In this document: positions 8,514 through 17,912 of the stretch, one piece after another
Layout: the number at the start of each line of letters is the position of its first letter
How positions within the stretch are numbered: the first letter of the stretch is position 1
Source: Deltaproteobacteria bacterium
GTDB taxonomy: Bacteria > Desulfobacterota_B > Binatia > UBA9968
Assembly: GCA_016193385.1 (NCBI GenBank)
Contig: JACPSF010000146.1
Coordinates: 1 to 17,912 of the forward strand
DNA length: 17,912 bases
Reading direction: 5' to 3'
Translations under genes and position numbers: made by a program
The notes under the pieces: model-generated
Seen by the model: the letters and a program-made list of their open reading frames with translations, nothing else
Told to the model about the DNA's origin: nothing
Database searches by the model: none

Positions 8514-9329
8514 TTATACTGTCCCGTGAAATACCTCTTCTGCCCCACCGGTCATATAGACGTGGTTGTTCTTGCACCATTCAATCAAAAGATCTCCACC
8601 CCGGAGGTGAACCGCAACCTTCCTCTCGATTCTGCCGGTCAACGAGCCCGCGACAGTTACCGCGCAGGCCCCGGTTCCGCAGGCCAGAGTCTCCCCCGCT
8701 CCCCGCTCCCAAACTCTCATCCTGGCCTCCCCGCGGTTGAGCACTTTGACAAACTCCGTGTTCACACGCTCGGGGAAAAACGGGTGGTGCTCAAAGCGAG
8801 GGCCGACCTTTTGAAGGTCTAGTCCCTCGATCTCGTCAAGATAGACGACACAGTGAGGGTTCCCCATCGAGACACAACTAACCTGGTAAACCTGCCCATC
8901 CACCTCTAAAGGGGCGTTGAGAACTTTCCCGTCCGCTTCAACCGGAATCTTCCTTCCCTCGAGGATCGGTTCCCCCATGTCGACTTCCACGAGATCTCCC
9001 ACCAGCCGCGGCCGAATGACGCCAGCTAAGGTTTCTACGGCGAGCTCTTTCTTTTGAGTCAATCCATGCTCGGCCACATATTTGGCAAAACACCGTATCC
9101 CATTCCCGCACATTTCCACCTGGCCGCCGTCGGCATTATAGATCTCCATCTTGAAGTCAGCGACCTTGGAGGGATGAACCGTAAGGAGCTGATCTGCCCC
9201 GATGCCGAAGTGCCGGTCGCAGAGCCGCCGGGCAGTCTCTCCGAGATCTCCGATCTCCTGTTTAAGGCAATCAATCAAGACAAAATCGTTGCCGCATCCC
9301 TGCATTTTGGTAAAGGAGATCTCTGCCAT
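8514..9329 (-). CDS. dapF: Diaminopimelate epimerase
   Basis: PLP-independent epimerase converting LL-DAP to meso-DAP, the direct precursor of both lysine and the peptidoglycan cross-link. The two catalytic cysteines are intact: C74 in EMCGNGIRC and C217 in ACGTGACA. The N-terminus FTKMQGCGNDFVLID and the internal GNPHCVV segment are family hallmarks. The 271-residue length is normal, and the TAA stop lies 19 bases before dapA. The ATG at 9329 follows a purine-rich AAGGGAAG rather than a clean ribosome binding site. The 36-base spacer back to lysA contains AGGGTTAAAGGG, which recurs at the argF/argG junction. Product of a three-gene dapF-dapA-dapB run. Confidence 0.96.
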   Translation of the reverse strand: MAEISFTKMQGCGNDFVLIDCLKQEIGDLGETARRLCDRHFGIGADQLLTVHPSKVADFKMEIYNADGGQVEMCGNGIRCFAKYVAEHGLTQKKELAVETLAGVIRPRLVGDLVEVDMGEPILEGRKIPVEADGKVLNAPLEVDGQVYQVSCVSMGNPHCVVYLDEIEGLDLQKVGPRFEHHPFFPERVNTEFVKVLNRGEARMRVWERGAGETLACGTGACAVTVAGSLTGRIERKVAVHLRGGDLLIEWCKNNHVYMTGGAEEVFHGTV

Positions 9330-9365
9330 CTTCCCTTCAACCTTTGATCCCTTTAACCCTTCGTC

Positions 9366-10622
9366 CTAATGGAGGATCGACGGAATCGCTTCTCCGCGGA
9401 TGAGGTCTTGTAGGCTCTCTCTCACCCTAACCACGTAAAAACTCTCCCCGTCCACCAGCACCTCTGCGGCCTTCGCTCGCGAATTATAGTTTGAAGACAT
9501 GGAAAACCCGTAAGCACCGGCGCTCATCACGGCCAGAAGATCCCCTGGCTTCGGCCTCGGAATCTCACGGTCTTTGGCGAAGAAGTCCCCGCTCTCGCAG
9601 ATCGGCCCCACCACGTCTGCCACCATGGTCTCCCCTGTTCGTTCCTCCACAGGAAGAATCCCTTGATAAGAACCATAGAGAGCGGGGCGGATGAGGTCGT
9701 TCATGGCGCCATCGACGACGACAAATTTTTTATCCTCGGTTTCCTTCAAGTAAAGGACCTTGGTAACCAGGATCCCCGCGTTTCCCACGATGACCCGTCC
9801 CGGTTCCAGGATCAGGGTCACATTGAGACCTCCAAGCCCGCGGATGATCGCCTCCGCATAGAGATCCGGATGGGGCGGCTCTTCGTCCTTGTAACGGATC
9901 CCCAACCCGCCTCCCAGATCGAGATAATGAATGTGACAGCCTTCTGTCCTTAGGGCTCCTAGCAGAAGCTTGACTCGCTCCAGCGCGTCGACAAAGGGAG
10001 GAATCGAAGTGAGCTGGGAGCCGATGTGGCAGTCTACCCCGATCACTTCGAGGTAGGAGAGGGAAAGAGCCTTTTTGTATTCTTCGACAGAGCGTTTGAT
10101 GTCGATCCCGAACTTGCTCCTTTTCATCCCGGTCGAGATATAGGGATGGGTCCGGGGATCCACGTCGGGATTGACCCTGAGGCTGATCGGCGCCTTTTTC
10201 CCCCGGCTCCGGGCAACTCCATTGAGGACTCGCAGTTCCTGTTGCGACTCTACGTTGAACATCAAAATCCCAGCCCTCAGAGCGTCTTCCATCTCGTCCG
10301 TCCGCTTCCCGACCCCGGAAAAAACAATTTTCTTCGGATCGGCTCCCGCTTTGAGGACCCGGAAGAGCTCTCCCCCCGAGACGATATCAAACCCTCCCCC
10401 AGCCTGAACGAAAACCCGAAGCACGGCCAGGTTAGAGTTCGCTTTCACGGAGAAGCACACGAGGTGAGGCAGACGCGCAAAGGCCTGATCGAAGACTTGA
10501 TAGTGGCGCCTTAACGTAGCCAAGCTGTAAACGTAGGTCGGGGTTCCCACTTCCTCTGCGATGCGCCGCACCGGCACCCCTTCAGCATGCAGTTCTCCGC
10601 TGCGGTACTCAAAGTAATGCAT
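9366..10622 (-). CDS. lysA: Diaminopimelate decarboxylase
   Basis: PLP enzyme of the alanine-racemase fold III class that decarboxylates meso-DAP to L-lysine, the last step. K60 in FSVKANSN is the PLP lysine, H199 lies in CHIGSQ, EPGR (273-276) binds the cofactor phosphate, and C342-E343 in CESGD come from the partner subunit at the active site. At 418 residues it is full length, with GAYGFSMSSNYNSR near the end as expected. The ATG at 10622 overlaps the lipoprotein stop by one base (TGATG), so the two are translationally coupled. A lipoprotein gene next to lysA-dapF is a common proteobacterial arrangement (LptM/LppL). Confidence 0.96.
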   Translation of the reverse strand: MHYFEYRSGELHAEGVPVRRIAEEVGTPTYVYSLATLRRHYQVFDQAFARLPHLVCFSVKANSNLAVLRVFVQAGGGFDIVSGGELFRVLKAGADPKKIVFSGVGKRTDEMEDALRAGILMFNVESQQELRVLNGVARSRGKKAPISLRVNPDVDPRTHPYISTGMKRSKFGIDIKRSVEEYKKALSLSYLEVIGVDCHIGSQLTSIPPFVDALERVKLLLGALRTEGCHIHYLDLGGGLGIRYKDEEPPHPDLYAEAIIRGLGGLNVTLILEPGRVIVGNAGILVTKVLYLKETEDKKFVVVDGAMNDLIRPALYGSYQGILPVEERTGETMVADVVGPICESGDFFAKDREIPRPKPGDLLAVMSAGAYGFSMSSNYNSRAKAAEVLVDGESFYVVRVRESLQDLIRGEAIPSILH

Positions 10623-11119
10623 CAGGGCCTCCAGACGACCTCGACCTCATTGGAAGGCTCGCTGAGGGAGCCATCCAGGAGCTGGGTAAAGACCCGGTAG
10701 CGGTAGATCGTCTTGGGACTGAGCTCCTCTTCGACGAAACGAAAACGTCTCCTTTTGATAAATTTCTGCTGGTCTTCCACATTCACCGTCGTCCTCTCCC
10801 GGTAGGGAACCGGGCACTCGGGACAGGATTGAGAAAGTTCCTTGCGAAAGATCACGAAACCCGCCAGGTCCCGGAGTTCTTTCCCGTCTACGTAGCGCTG
10901 CGGCCGAGTCCATGTCAGAACGATTCCGCGCGACTCCGCCTCCGCCTTGAGATCGTTGATCACCTCCGGCACGGCCTGCTCCGGCACCCGCGGATCGCCT
11001 TTCTTGCCGCAGCCAAAAGAAAGCAGGCCGAAGGCGAGAGGCAACAGGCAACAGAAAAGATAGAAGCAAATCCTTGTTCCCCCACCTCTCGCCCCACGCC
11101 TCACGCCTGGATTCCTCAT
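10622..11119 (-). CDS. Small lipoprotein with a fibronectin type III-like region (LptM/YifL-type position)
   Basis: A 165-residue predicted lipoprotein. A basic start (MRNPGVRRGARGGGTR) leads into the hydrophobic stretch ICFYLFCCLLPLAFGLLSF and then cysteine C37 followed by GKKGDP, as in the CGxKG start of LptM-like proteins. The lipobox (SFGC) is slightly off consensus. The remainder (VINDLKAEAESRGIVLTWTRP to the end) looks like a fibronectin III fold, with W-x-x-P and late tyrosines (TIYRYRVFTQL), so it is larger than E. coli LptM. It is probably anchored in the outer membrane or periplasm; the role is unproven. The ATG overlaps the argH stop by four bases (ATGA) and its own stop overlaps the lysA start. 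The basic region is coded by a repetitive tract (GGCGTGAGGCGTGGGG), so the N-terminus may be a recent extension. Confidence 0.8.
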   Translation of the reverse strand: MRNPGVRRGARGGGTRICFYLFCCLLPLAFGLLSFGCGKKGDPRVPEQAVPEVINDLKAEAESRGIVLTWTRPQRYVDGKELRDLAGFVIFRKELSQSCPECPVPYRERTTVNVEDQQKFIKRRRFRFVEEELSPKTIYRYRVFTQLLDGSLSEPSNEVEVVWRP

Positions 11120-12489
11120 ACTCCTAGCTCCTTCAAACGGCGGCGCACGTTGACCGCCGAGGTCCCCCCGGGGGCGCGGCGGCGGCGGACGGATGCCTCC
11201 AGGGTCAAAAAGACATAGACATCTCTCTCGAACCGGGGAGAGAATCGCTTGAGTTCTTTAAGCGACAATTCTTCGATCCGGCGGCCTTGATCGAGGCAAA
11301 AAAGAACCACCTTCCCGGCCAAGGCATGGGCCGAGCGAAAGCTCAGCCCCCGCCGCACCAGATAATCGGCCAAGTCCGTCGCATTCATAAATCCGTCCCG
11401 AGCCGCCGCACGCATCCGCTCTTTTTTAACCTTTACCTCCCGGACCACATCCCTCATCATCGTGAGGCATCCCTTAACCGTATCCACGGTATCAAACAGC
11501 GGAACTTTATCCTCCTGGAGGTCCCGATTGTAAGCTAAAGGCAGACCTTTCATCACTACCAGCAGGGCTTGCAAGTGGCCGAAGACGCGCCCCGATTTGC
11601 CCCGCACAAGCTCGGGAACGTCGGGATTTTTTTTCTGCGGCATCATCGAGCTACCGGTGCAGTAGCGGTCCGGGAGTTCGATGAAACCGAATTCTTCGCT
11701 AGACCACAACACCATCTCCTCTGCGAGGCGGCTCAAATGGACGAAGAGGATCGCCGCAGCGGAAAGAAATTCTAATATGAAGTCCCGATCGCTTACCGCG
11801 TCGATGCTGTTCTTGGATATTCGCGGGAACTTGAGCTGCCTGGCCACATAGGAGCGATCGATGGGAAAGCTCGTTCCCGCAAGCGCACCCGATCCCAAAG
11901 GCAGGACATTGACCCGCTCCAGACAAGCTCTCATGCGCTCGCTGTCGCGCTCTAACATCTCCGCGTAAGCAAGCAGGTAATGAGAAAAAAGCACCGGCTG
12001 GGCCCTCTGCAGATGGGTGTATCCGGGCATGATGACCTGCAAATGCCGCTTCGCCGTTCGCGCAATTTCCCGCTTCAACCCCTCCAATGCTTCGTGGATC
12101 GCGCCCAGCTCCTCGCGCAGGTAGAGGCGCAAGTCCAGGGCCACCTGATCATTCCGACTCCTGGCCGTATGAAGCCTTTCCCCCACCCGACCGATCTTTT
12201 GGATGAGGCGGCGCTCGATGTTCATGTGGATATCTTCGTCGGCCGAGGAGAACGGATAGGCGCCCCGCTCGATTTCCCGCGCGATCGACTTGAGCCCCTG
12301 GACGATCCGGCGCGCCTGGCGCGAAGAAATAATCCGCCGGCGCGCAAGCATCCTGGCATGGGCAATGCTGCCCGCGATGTCGTGGCGGTAAAGCCGCGCA
12401 TCGACCTCGATAGAGGCGGTAAAGGCCTCGACCGACTCCGCTGTCGAGGCCGTAAAACGCCCCCCCCACAATTTCTTGTCTCTTTCCAC
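11116..12489 (-). CDS. argH: Argininosuccinate lyase
   Basis: Splits argininosuccinate into arginine and fumarate, the last arginine step; fumarase/aspartase superfamily. The signature GSSMMPQKKNPDVPE (about 279-293) includes the catalytic serine loop. HTARSRNDQVALDLRLYLR, GYTHLQRAQP and LPLGSGALAGT form the other active-site segments. From GTG at 12489 it has 457 residues and starts MERDKKLWGGRF, the usual N-terminus, one base after the argG stop, with AGGG five bases before. A longer GTG start at 12519 would overlap argG by 29 bases and add ten atypical residues, so I prefer the short form. The last codons overlap the lipoprotein start. All motifs are intact. Confidence 0.95.
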   Translation of the reverse strand: MERDKKLWGGRFTASTAESVEAFTASIEVDARLYRHDIAGSIAHARMLARRRIISSRQARRIVQGLKSIAREIERGAYPFSSADEDIHMNIERRLIQKIGRVGERLHTARSRNDQVALDLRLYLREELGAIHEALEGLKREIARTAKRHLQVIMPGYTHLQRAQPVLFSHYLLAYAEMLERDSERMRACLERVNVLPLGSGALAGTSFPIDRSYVARQLKFPRISKNSIDAVSDRDFILEFLSAAAILFVHLSRLAEEMVLWSSEEFGFIELPDRYCTGSSMMPQKKNPDVPELVRGKSGRVFGHLQALLVVMKGLPLAYNRDLQEDKVPLFDTVDTVKGCLTMMRDVVREVKVKKERMRAAARDGFMNATDLADYLVRRGLSFRSAHALAGKVVLFCLDQGRRIEELSLKELKRFSPRFERDVYVFLTLEASVRRRRAPGGTSAVNVRRRLKELGV

Positions 12490-12490
12490 C

Positions 12491-13726
12491 TTACCCTGAA
12501 CCTTTTTTCCGCCTGCCACCCCTCATCGGTTGGCCCTGTTTTAAAGTCCGCAGTTTGAGCCTTAAAGCGTTGAGCCGAATAAAACCATCCGCATCAGCCT
12601 GGTGATACCCCTCGCCCTCCTCGAAGGTCGCCATCTTGGGATCATACAGGGACGACTGAGATTTGCGGCCCACGACAAAAGCATTACCTTTGTAAAGCTT
12701 GAGGCGGACACGCCCGCTTACCTTTTCCTGCGCAGCGTCGACGAGCTTTTGTAAGAGCTCCCGCTCGGGAGAGAACCAATAGCCGTAATAGATGAGCTCG
12801 GCATATTTCCAGACAAGGGAATCTCTCAGCCGCATGACCTCGCGGTCCATAGTGATAGATTCCAGAGCCCGATGGGCGGTATGGAGAAGAGTTCCTCCGG
12901 GCGTTTCATAGACGCCGCGCGACTTCATGCCCACATAGCGGTTCTCGACCAGGTCCACCCTCCCGACCCCATGCTTTGCCCCCAGGGCATTCGCTCGGGA
13001 GAGCAGCCGAGCGGGCGAAAGCCGCCGGCCATTAAGAGCCACGGGATCGCCGCGCGAAAACTCGACCTCGATATACTCGGCCCGGTTGGGCGCCCGCTCT
13101 GCCGCCCGCGTCCAGAGAAACATATCGGGCGGCGGCTCCTGCCACGGGTCCTCCAGGATGCCACCCTCATAACTGATATGGAAGAGATTGCGGTCGGTGC
13201 TGTAAGGCCTCCTGGGCGTGACGGGTACGGGAATCTTCTGGCGCCGGGCGTAGGCAACTAGGGCAGTGCGCGAGTTCAGGTCCCAGATGCGCCACGGCGC
13301 GATCACCTTCATGTCAGGTTTAAGGGCATAATACGTAAGCTCGAAGCGTACCTGGTCGTTGCCTTTTCCTGTCGCTCCATGGGCAACAGCGTCAGCCTTC
13401 TCTCTTATGGCAACTTCAATCTGGCCTTTAGCGATGAGCGGACGGGCGATCGACGTGCCGAGCAGGTAGGACCCTTCATAGACGGCATTGGCCCGTAGCA
13501 TGGGGAAGACGTAACTCCGGATGAACTCTGCGCGGAGATCATCTACGAACACCCTGCTGGCTCCGGTCTTCAATGCCTTGCGCCGAACCGCCTCAAGGTC
13601 CTCTCCCTGCCCGAGGTCCGCGCAGTACGCAATCACCTCGCATTGATATTGCTCAATCAACCACCTCAGGATCACTGAGGTGTCAAGCCCACCGGAATAG
13701 GCCAAAACAACTTTCTTGACGTTCAC
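12491..13726 (-). CDS. argG: Argininosuccinate synthase
   Basis: ATP-dependent condensation of citrulline and aspartate to argininosuccinate in the cytoplasm. The N-type ATP pyrophosphatase loop AYSGGLDTS (9-17) is present. It is followed by the citrulline/aspartate-binding segments [18 protein letters not shown] and [15 protein letters not shown], which are near-universal in ArgG. At 411 residues it is of normal length, with a basic tail. The start is GTG at 13726, which overlaps the argF stop by four bases (GTGA), so translation is coupled. The next gene, argH, begins one or two bases after its stop. No missing residues were noticed. Confidence 0.96.
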   Translation of the reverse strand: MNVKKVVLAYSGGLDTSVILRWLIEQYQCEVIAYCADLGQGEDLEAVRRKALKTGASRVFVDDLRAEFIRSYVFPMLRANAVYEGSYLLGTSIARPLIAKGQIEVAIREKADAVAHGATGKGNDQVRFELTYYALKPDMKVIAPWRIWDLNSRTALVAYARRQKIPVPVTPRRPYSTDRNLFHISYEGGILEDPWQEPPPDMFLWTRAAERAPNRAEYIEVEFSRGDPVALNGRRLSPARLLSRANALGAKHGVGRVDLVENRYVGMKSRGVYETPGGTLLHTAHRALESITMDREVMRLRDSLVWKYAELIYYGYWFSPERELLQKLVDAAQEKVSGRVRLKLYKGNAFVVGRKSQSSLYDPKMATFEEGEGYHQADADGFIRLNALRLKLRTLKQGQPMRGGRRKKGSG

Positions 13727-14673
13727 CTTTTCCCCTTTAACCCTTTAGCCCTTGATCGCTCTATCCCCAGGATCCAAAGCAGAATAGCCTTCTGGACGTG
13801 GAGGCGGTTTTCCGCCTGATCAAAGGCGATAGAACGAGGCCCCTCCAGGACTTCTCGAGTGATCTCCTCACCTCGGTGGGCGGGCAGACAATGCATGACC
13901 ACCGCCTCTTTCCTGGCCAGGGCTACCAAAGCCTCGTTCACTTGATAGCCCTTGAAGACCTTGCGCCTTATCTCCGCCTCGCTCTCCTGCCCCATGCTTG
14001 TCCAAACGTCGGTATAGATGACATCCGCCCCCCGCATGGTCTCTTCTACACGGTGCGTGATGGTAATCCGACCGCCCCCTTCTTTTGCCGCCCTTGTAAC
14101 CTCAGGATCGGGCTCATAACCCTTCGGACAGGCAAGAACAAAAGAAAATGGGAACTTTACCGCCGCCTGCATCCAGCTATGGACCATATTATTCCCGTCG
14201 CCGACAAATACGATCTTCAGCCCTTCCAGCCTTCGCTTATGCTCCAACAGTGTGAAGCAATCAGTCAGGACCTGACAAGGATGGAAAAGGTCCGTCAATC
14301 CATTGACCACCGGCACGCTCGCGGCCCCGGCCATCTCTTCGAGGACCTCTTGAGAGAAGGTCCGCGCCACGATGATATCCACCCACCGGCTCAAGCTGCG
14401 GGCGCAATCGGAAGGGGTCTCCCGGACTCCCAGTTGAATCTCCTGGGGGCCGAGGAAAACCGCATGACCGCCCAATTGGGCCATGCCCGTCTCGAAGCTC
14501 ACCCGCGTCCTCAAGCTTGGCTTCTCAAAGATCAGGGCAAGTGTCTTGCCTTTGAGCAACCGGTGCAGAATTCCTTGCTTCTGCTCACGCTTGAGCCTCC
14601 GAGCCAGGGAAAAGAGCTGGCCGATCTCTGCTCGGCTGATGTCCCTTAAGCTTAAGAGATCTCGCTTACTCAT
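13723..14673 (-). CDS. argF: Ornithine carbamoyltransferase
   Basis: Transfers the carbamoyl group of carbamoyl phosphate to ornithine, making citrulline. The carbamoyl-phosphate loop is S53-L-R-T-R57 in [13 protein letters not shown] (usually STRTR), backed by HPCQ (131-134). The ornithine side has DGNNM (159-163), DVWTSMGQE (222-230) and the catalytic [11 protein letters not shown] (261-271). The 316 residues are normal. The basic tail ([10 protein letters not shown]) is coded by a repetitive AAGGGCTAAAGGGTTAAAGGGG tract and looks like an added extension. The ATG at 14673 lies 23 bases after argD with no obvious ribosome binding site, so translation may be weak or coupled in another way. 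Confidence 0.95.
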   Translation of the reverse strand: MSKRDLLSLRDISRAEIGQLFSLARRLKREQKQGILHRLLKGKTLALIFEKPSLRTRVSFETGMAQLGGHAVFLGPQEIQLGVRETPSDCARSLSRWVDIIVARTFSQEVLEEMAGAASVPVVNGLTDLFHPCQVLTDCFTLLEHKRRLEGLKIVFVGDGNNMVHSWMQAAVKFPFSFVLACPKGYEPDPEVTRAAKEGGGRITITHRVEETMRGADVIYTDVWTSMGQESEAEIRRKVFKGYQVNEALVALARKEAVVMHCLPAHRGEEITREVLEGPRSIAFDQAENRLHVQKAILLWILGIERSRAKGLKGKR

Positions 14674-14696
14674 CGAGTCGGAGAAAGGCGATTTTC

Positions 14697-15862
14697 CTAG
14701 CGGCGCGCCAAGACCCTTTCCAGTATGGACAAGGCACGCTCAATATCCTTCTTCTCAACAGTCAACGGAGGGAGAAAACGGAGAACCTTCTGCGCGGTGC
14801 AGTTAATCAGCAGGCCTTCTGTGAGGCAGTCTTGGACAACTTCACTCCCATCGTGCTCGAGCTCCATCCCCAGAATAAGCCCCCTGCCACGGACATCGCA
14901 AACGAATGGAAAGCGCTTTTTTAACCTCTGAAGTCCGCTGAAAAGAAGCTTCCCCATCTTGACGCAGTTTTTCAACACGTCGTCTTGAAGCAAAGTTCTG
15001 ATGACTGCGAGGCCGACGCCGCAGACCAAGGGATTGCCGCCAAATGTGGAGGCATGGCTACTGGGAGAGAAGCTACGGGCCACGGCCTCTTTCGCTAGCA
15101 TGGCTCCCAGGGGGAGGCCTCCCCCCAAGGCCTTGGCTAAAGTCATAACGTCCGGCTCCACACCGCAATGTTCGTAGGCGAAAAGCTTACCTGTCCTCCC
15201 CATCCCTACCTGGACTTCGTCAAAGATCAAGAGGAGGCCCCGGCGGTCGCACAGTTCCCTGAGACCTTGAAGATACCCAGGGTCGGGAACAACCACTCCG
15301 CCTTCCCCTTGAATCGGTTCGACCAGGATGGCAGCGGTTTTCCCATCAATCGCCCCCTCCATCGCGGGAAGATCATCATACGGAACCTGTCGGAACCCCG
15401 CGGGTAGCGGATCGTATCCGGTGCGGACTTTTTCCTGCCCTGTGGCCGTCAAGGTCGCCAACGTCCGGCCGTGAAAGGAATTTCGGGTCGAGAGGATCTC
15501 ATATTTTCCTCCCAGCCGCTCCGCCCCGTAGCGCCGGGTGAGCTTGATGGCGGCCTCGTTGGCCTCGGCTCCGCTGTTACAAAAAAAAACCCGGGCGGCG
15601 GCGCCAACTCCGCCTGCGGAGCGATGTGATAGAGATTGGAGACGTGAATGAGTTTGCGCGCTTGAGCTTGGATCGCCCGGACCACCGCGGCATGGGAGTG
15701 GCCCAGATTGTTAACCGCGATGCCGGCGACAAAGTCAAGATACTCCTTGCCGTCGGCGTCCCAGACCCGCGCCCCCTTGCCCCGCACCAGCGCCACGGGG
15801 TAGCGTGCGTAGGTATTGGCGACATACTTGTCCGTAAGCTTGAAAATATCTCGGTTCTTCAT
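14697..15862 (-). pseudogene. argD: Acetylornithine aminotransferase, frameshifted (two frames)
   Basis: PLP enzyme making N-acetylornithine; in many bacteria it also serves as the DapC of lysine synthesis. The first frame (ATG at 15862) matches ArgD from KYVANTYARYPVALVRGKG to VSNLYHIAPQAELA, then runs into PPPGFFFVTAEP and unrelated residues, ending at 15449. The rest of the enzyme is in the next frame, open from about 15600 to the TAG at 14697. It reads AAARVFFCNSGAEANEA, then FHGRTLATLTATGQEK, FDEVQVGMGRTG, the PLP lysine in TLAKALGGG, and FGGNPLV. Relatives have about ten residues (like RLLVENSFAD) between ELA and RVFFCNSG; here about 22 nt are missing, so one deletion explains both the gap and the shift. 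A T9 run at the break (15581-15589) also makes a homopolymer error or transcript slippage possible. All other motifs are intact. Confidence 0.85.
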
Positions 15863-15865
15863 GCC

Positions 15866-17912
<2,047 letters not shown>

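Noticed and set aside
8495..8548. Extended dapA start with 18 more residues
   Set aside because: It would overlap dapF, adds a tail not typical of DapA, and AGGAG sits correctly before the ATG at 8494.
7958..8740. 260-codon plus-strand frame opposite dapA and the dapF end
   Set aside because: Antisense to two certain genes, with no domain or ribosome binding site.
13798..14649. 283-codon plus-strand frame opposite argF
   Set aside because: It lies wholly within argF, which has all its catalytic motifs, and the product resembles no family I know; it is a by-product of codon bias.
15570..15600. Programmed frameshift or slippage in argD
   Set aside because: I know of no programmed shift in argD, and slippage on the T9 run would still leave about six residues missing. 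It is kept only as an alternative in the argD entry.

Overview
This window is a bacterial chromosome segment, moderately GC-rich by eye. Every intact gene lies on the minus strand. The gene order (hslU-argB-argD-argF-argG-argH-lipoprotein-lysA-dapF-dapA-dapB-glyQS, then zapB-zapA-6S RNA-fthC-rny-ymdB-tyrS), the dimeric glycyl-tRNA synthetase and the RNase Y/YmdB pair suggest a deltaproteobacterium in the old broad sense, or a related uncultivated lineage such as Desulfobacterota, Binatota or NC10. The exact lineage cannot be fixed from the sequence alone.

In transcription order (high to low coordinates), block 1 runs from 17912 to 5176. It starts inside hslU (protease ATPase) and continues with argB, argD, argF, argG and argH (glutamate to arginine), a small lipoprotein with a fibronectin III-like region, lysA, dapF, dapA and dapB (aspartate to lysine and meso-diaminopimelate), and glyQS. 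Gaps are mostly below 40 bases, several junctions overlap by 1 or 4 bases, and no internal promoter is evident, so it looks like one long amino-acid biosynthesis operon. Its one clear defect is in argD, where about 22 nt are missing next to a run of nine T, splitting the gene into two frames.

Block 2 runs from 4431 to 1. It starts at a good sigma-70-type promoter and encodes a ZapB-like coiled-coil protein, ZapA, 6S RNA, 5-formyltetrahydrofolate cyclo-ligase, RNase Y, YmdB and the N-terminal third or less of TyrS. ymdB lacks about 11 residues of a conserved loop beside its active site.

The 800 bases between the blocks (4373-5175) look empty at first. On the plus strand they hold the decayed remains of an ECF sigma factor (region 2 recognisable) followed by a DUF3106-type exported protein, both broken by TGA codons. 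A second non-coding stretch (3348-3650) lies between 6S RNA and fthC; I found nothing convincing in it.

I found no CRISPR array, insertion sequence, prophage gene, tRNA, rRNA or evident novel system. The most interesting signals are the sigma/DUF3106 relic, the argD lesion, the shortened YmdB loop, and short low-complexity tracts that recur at gene junctions.
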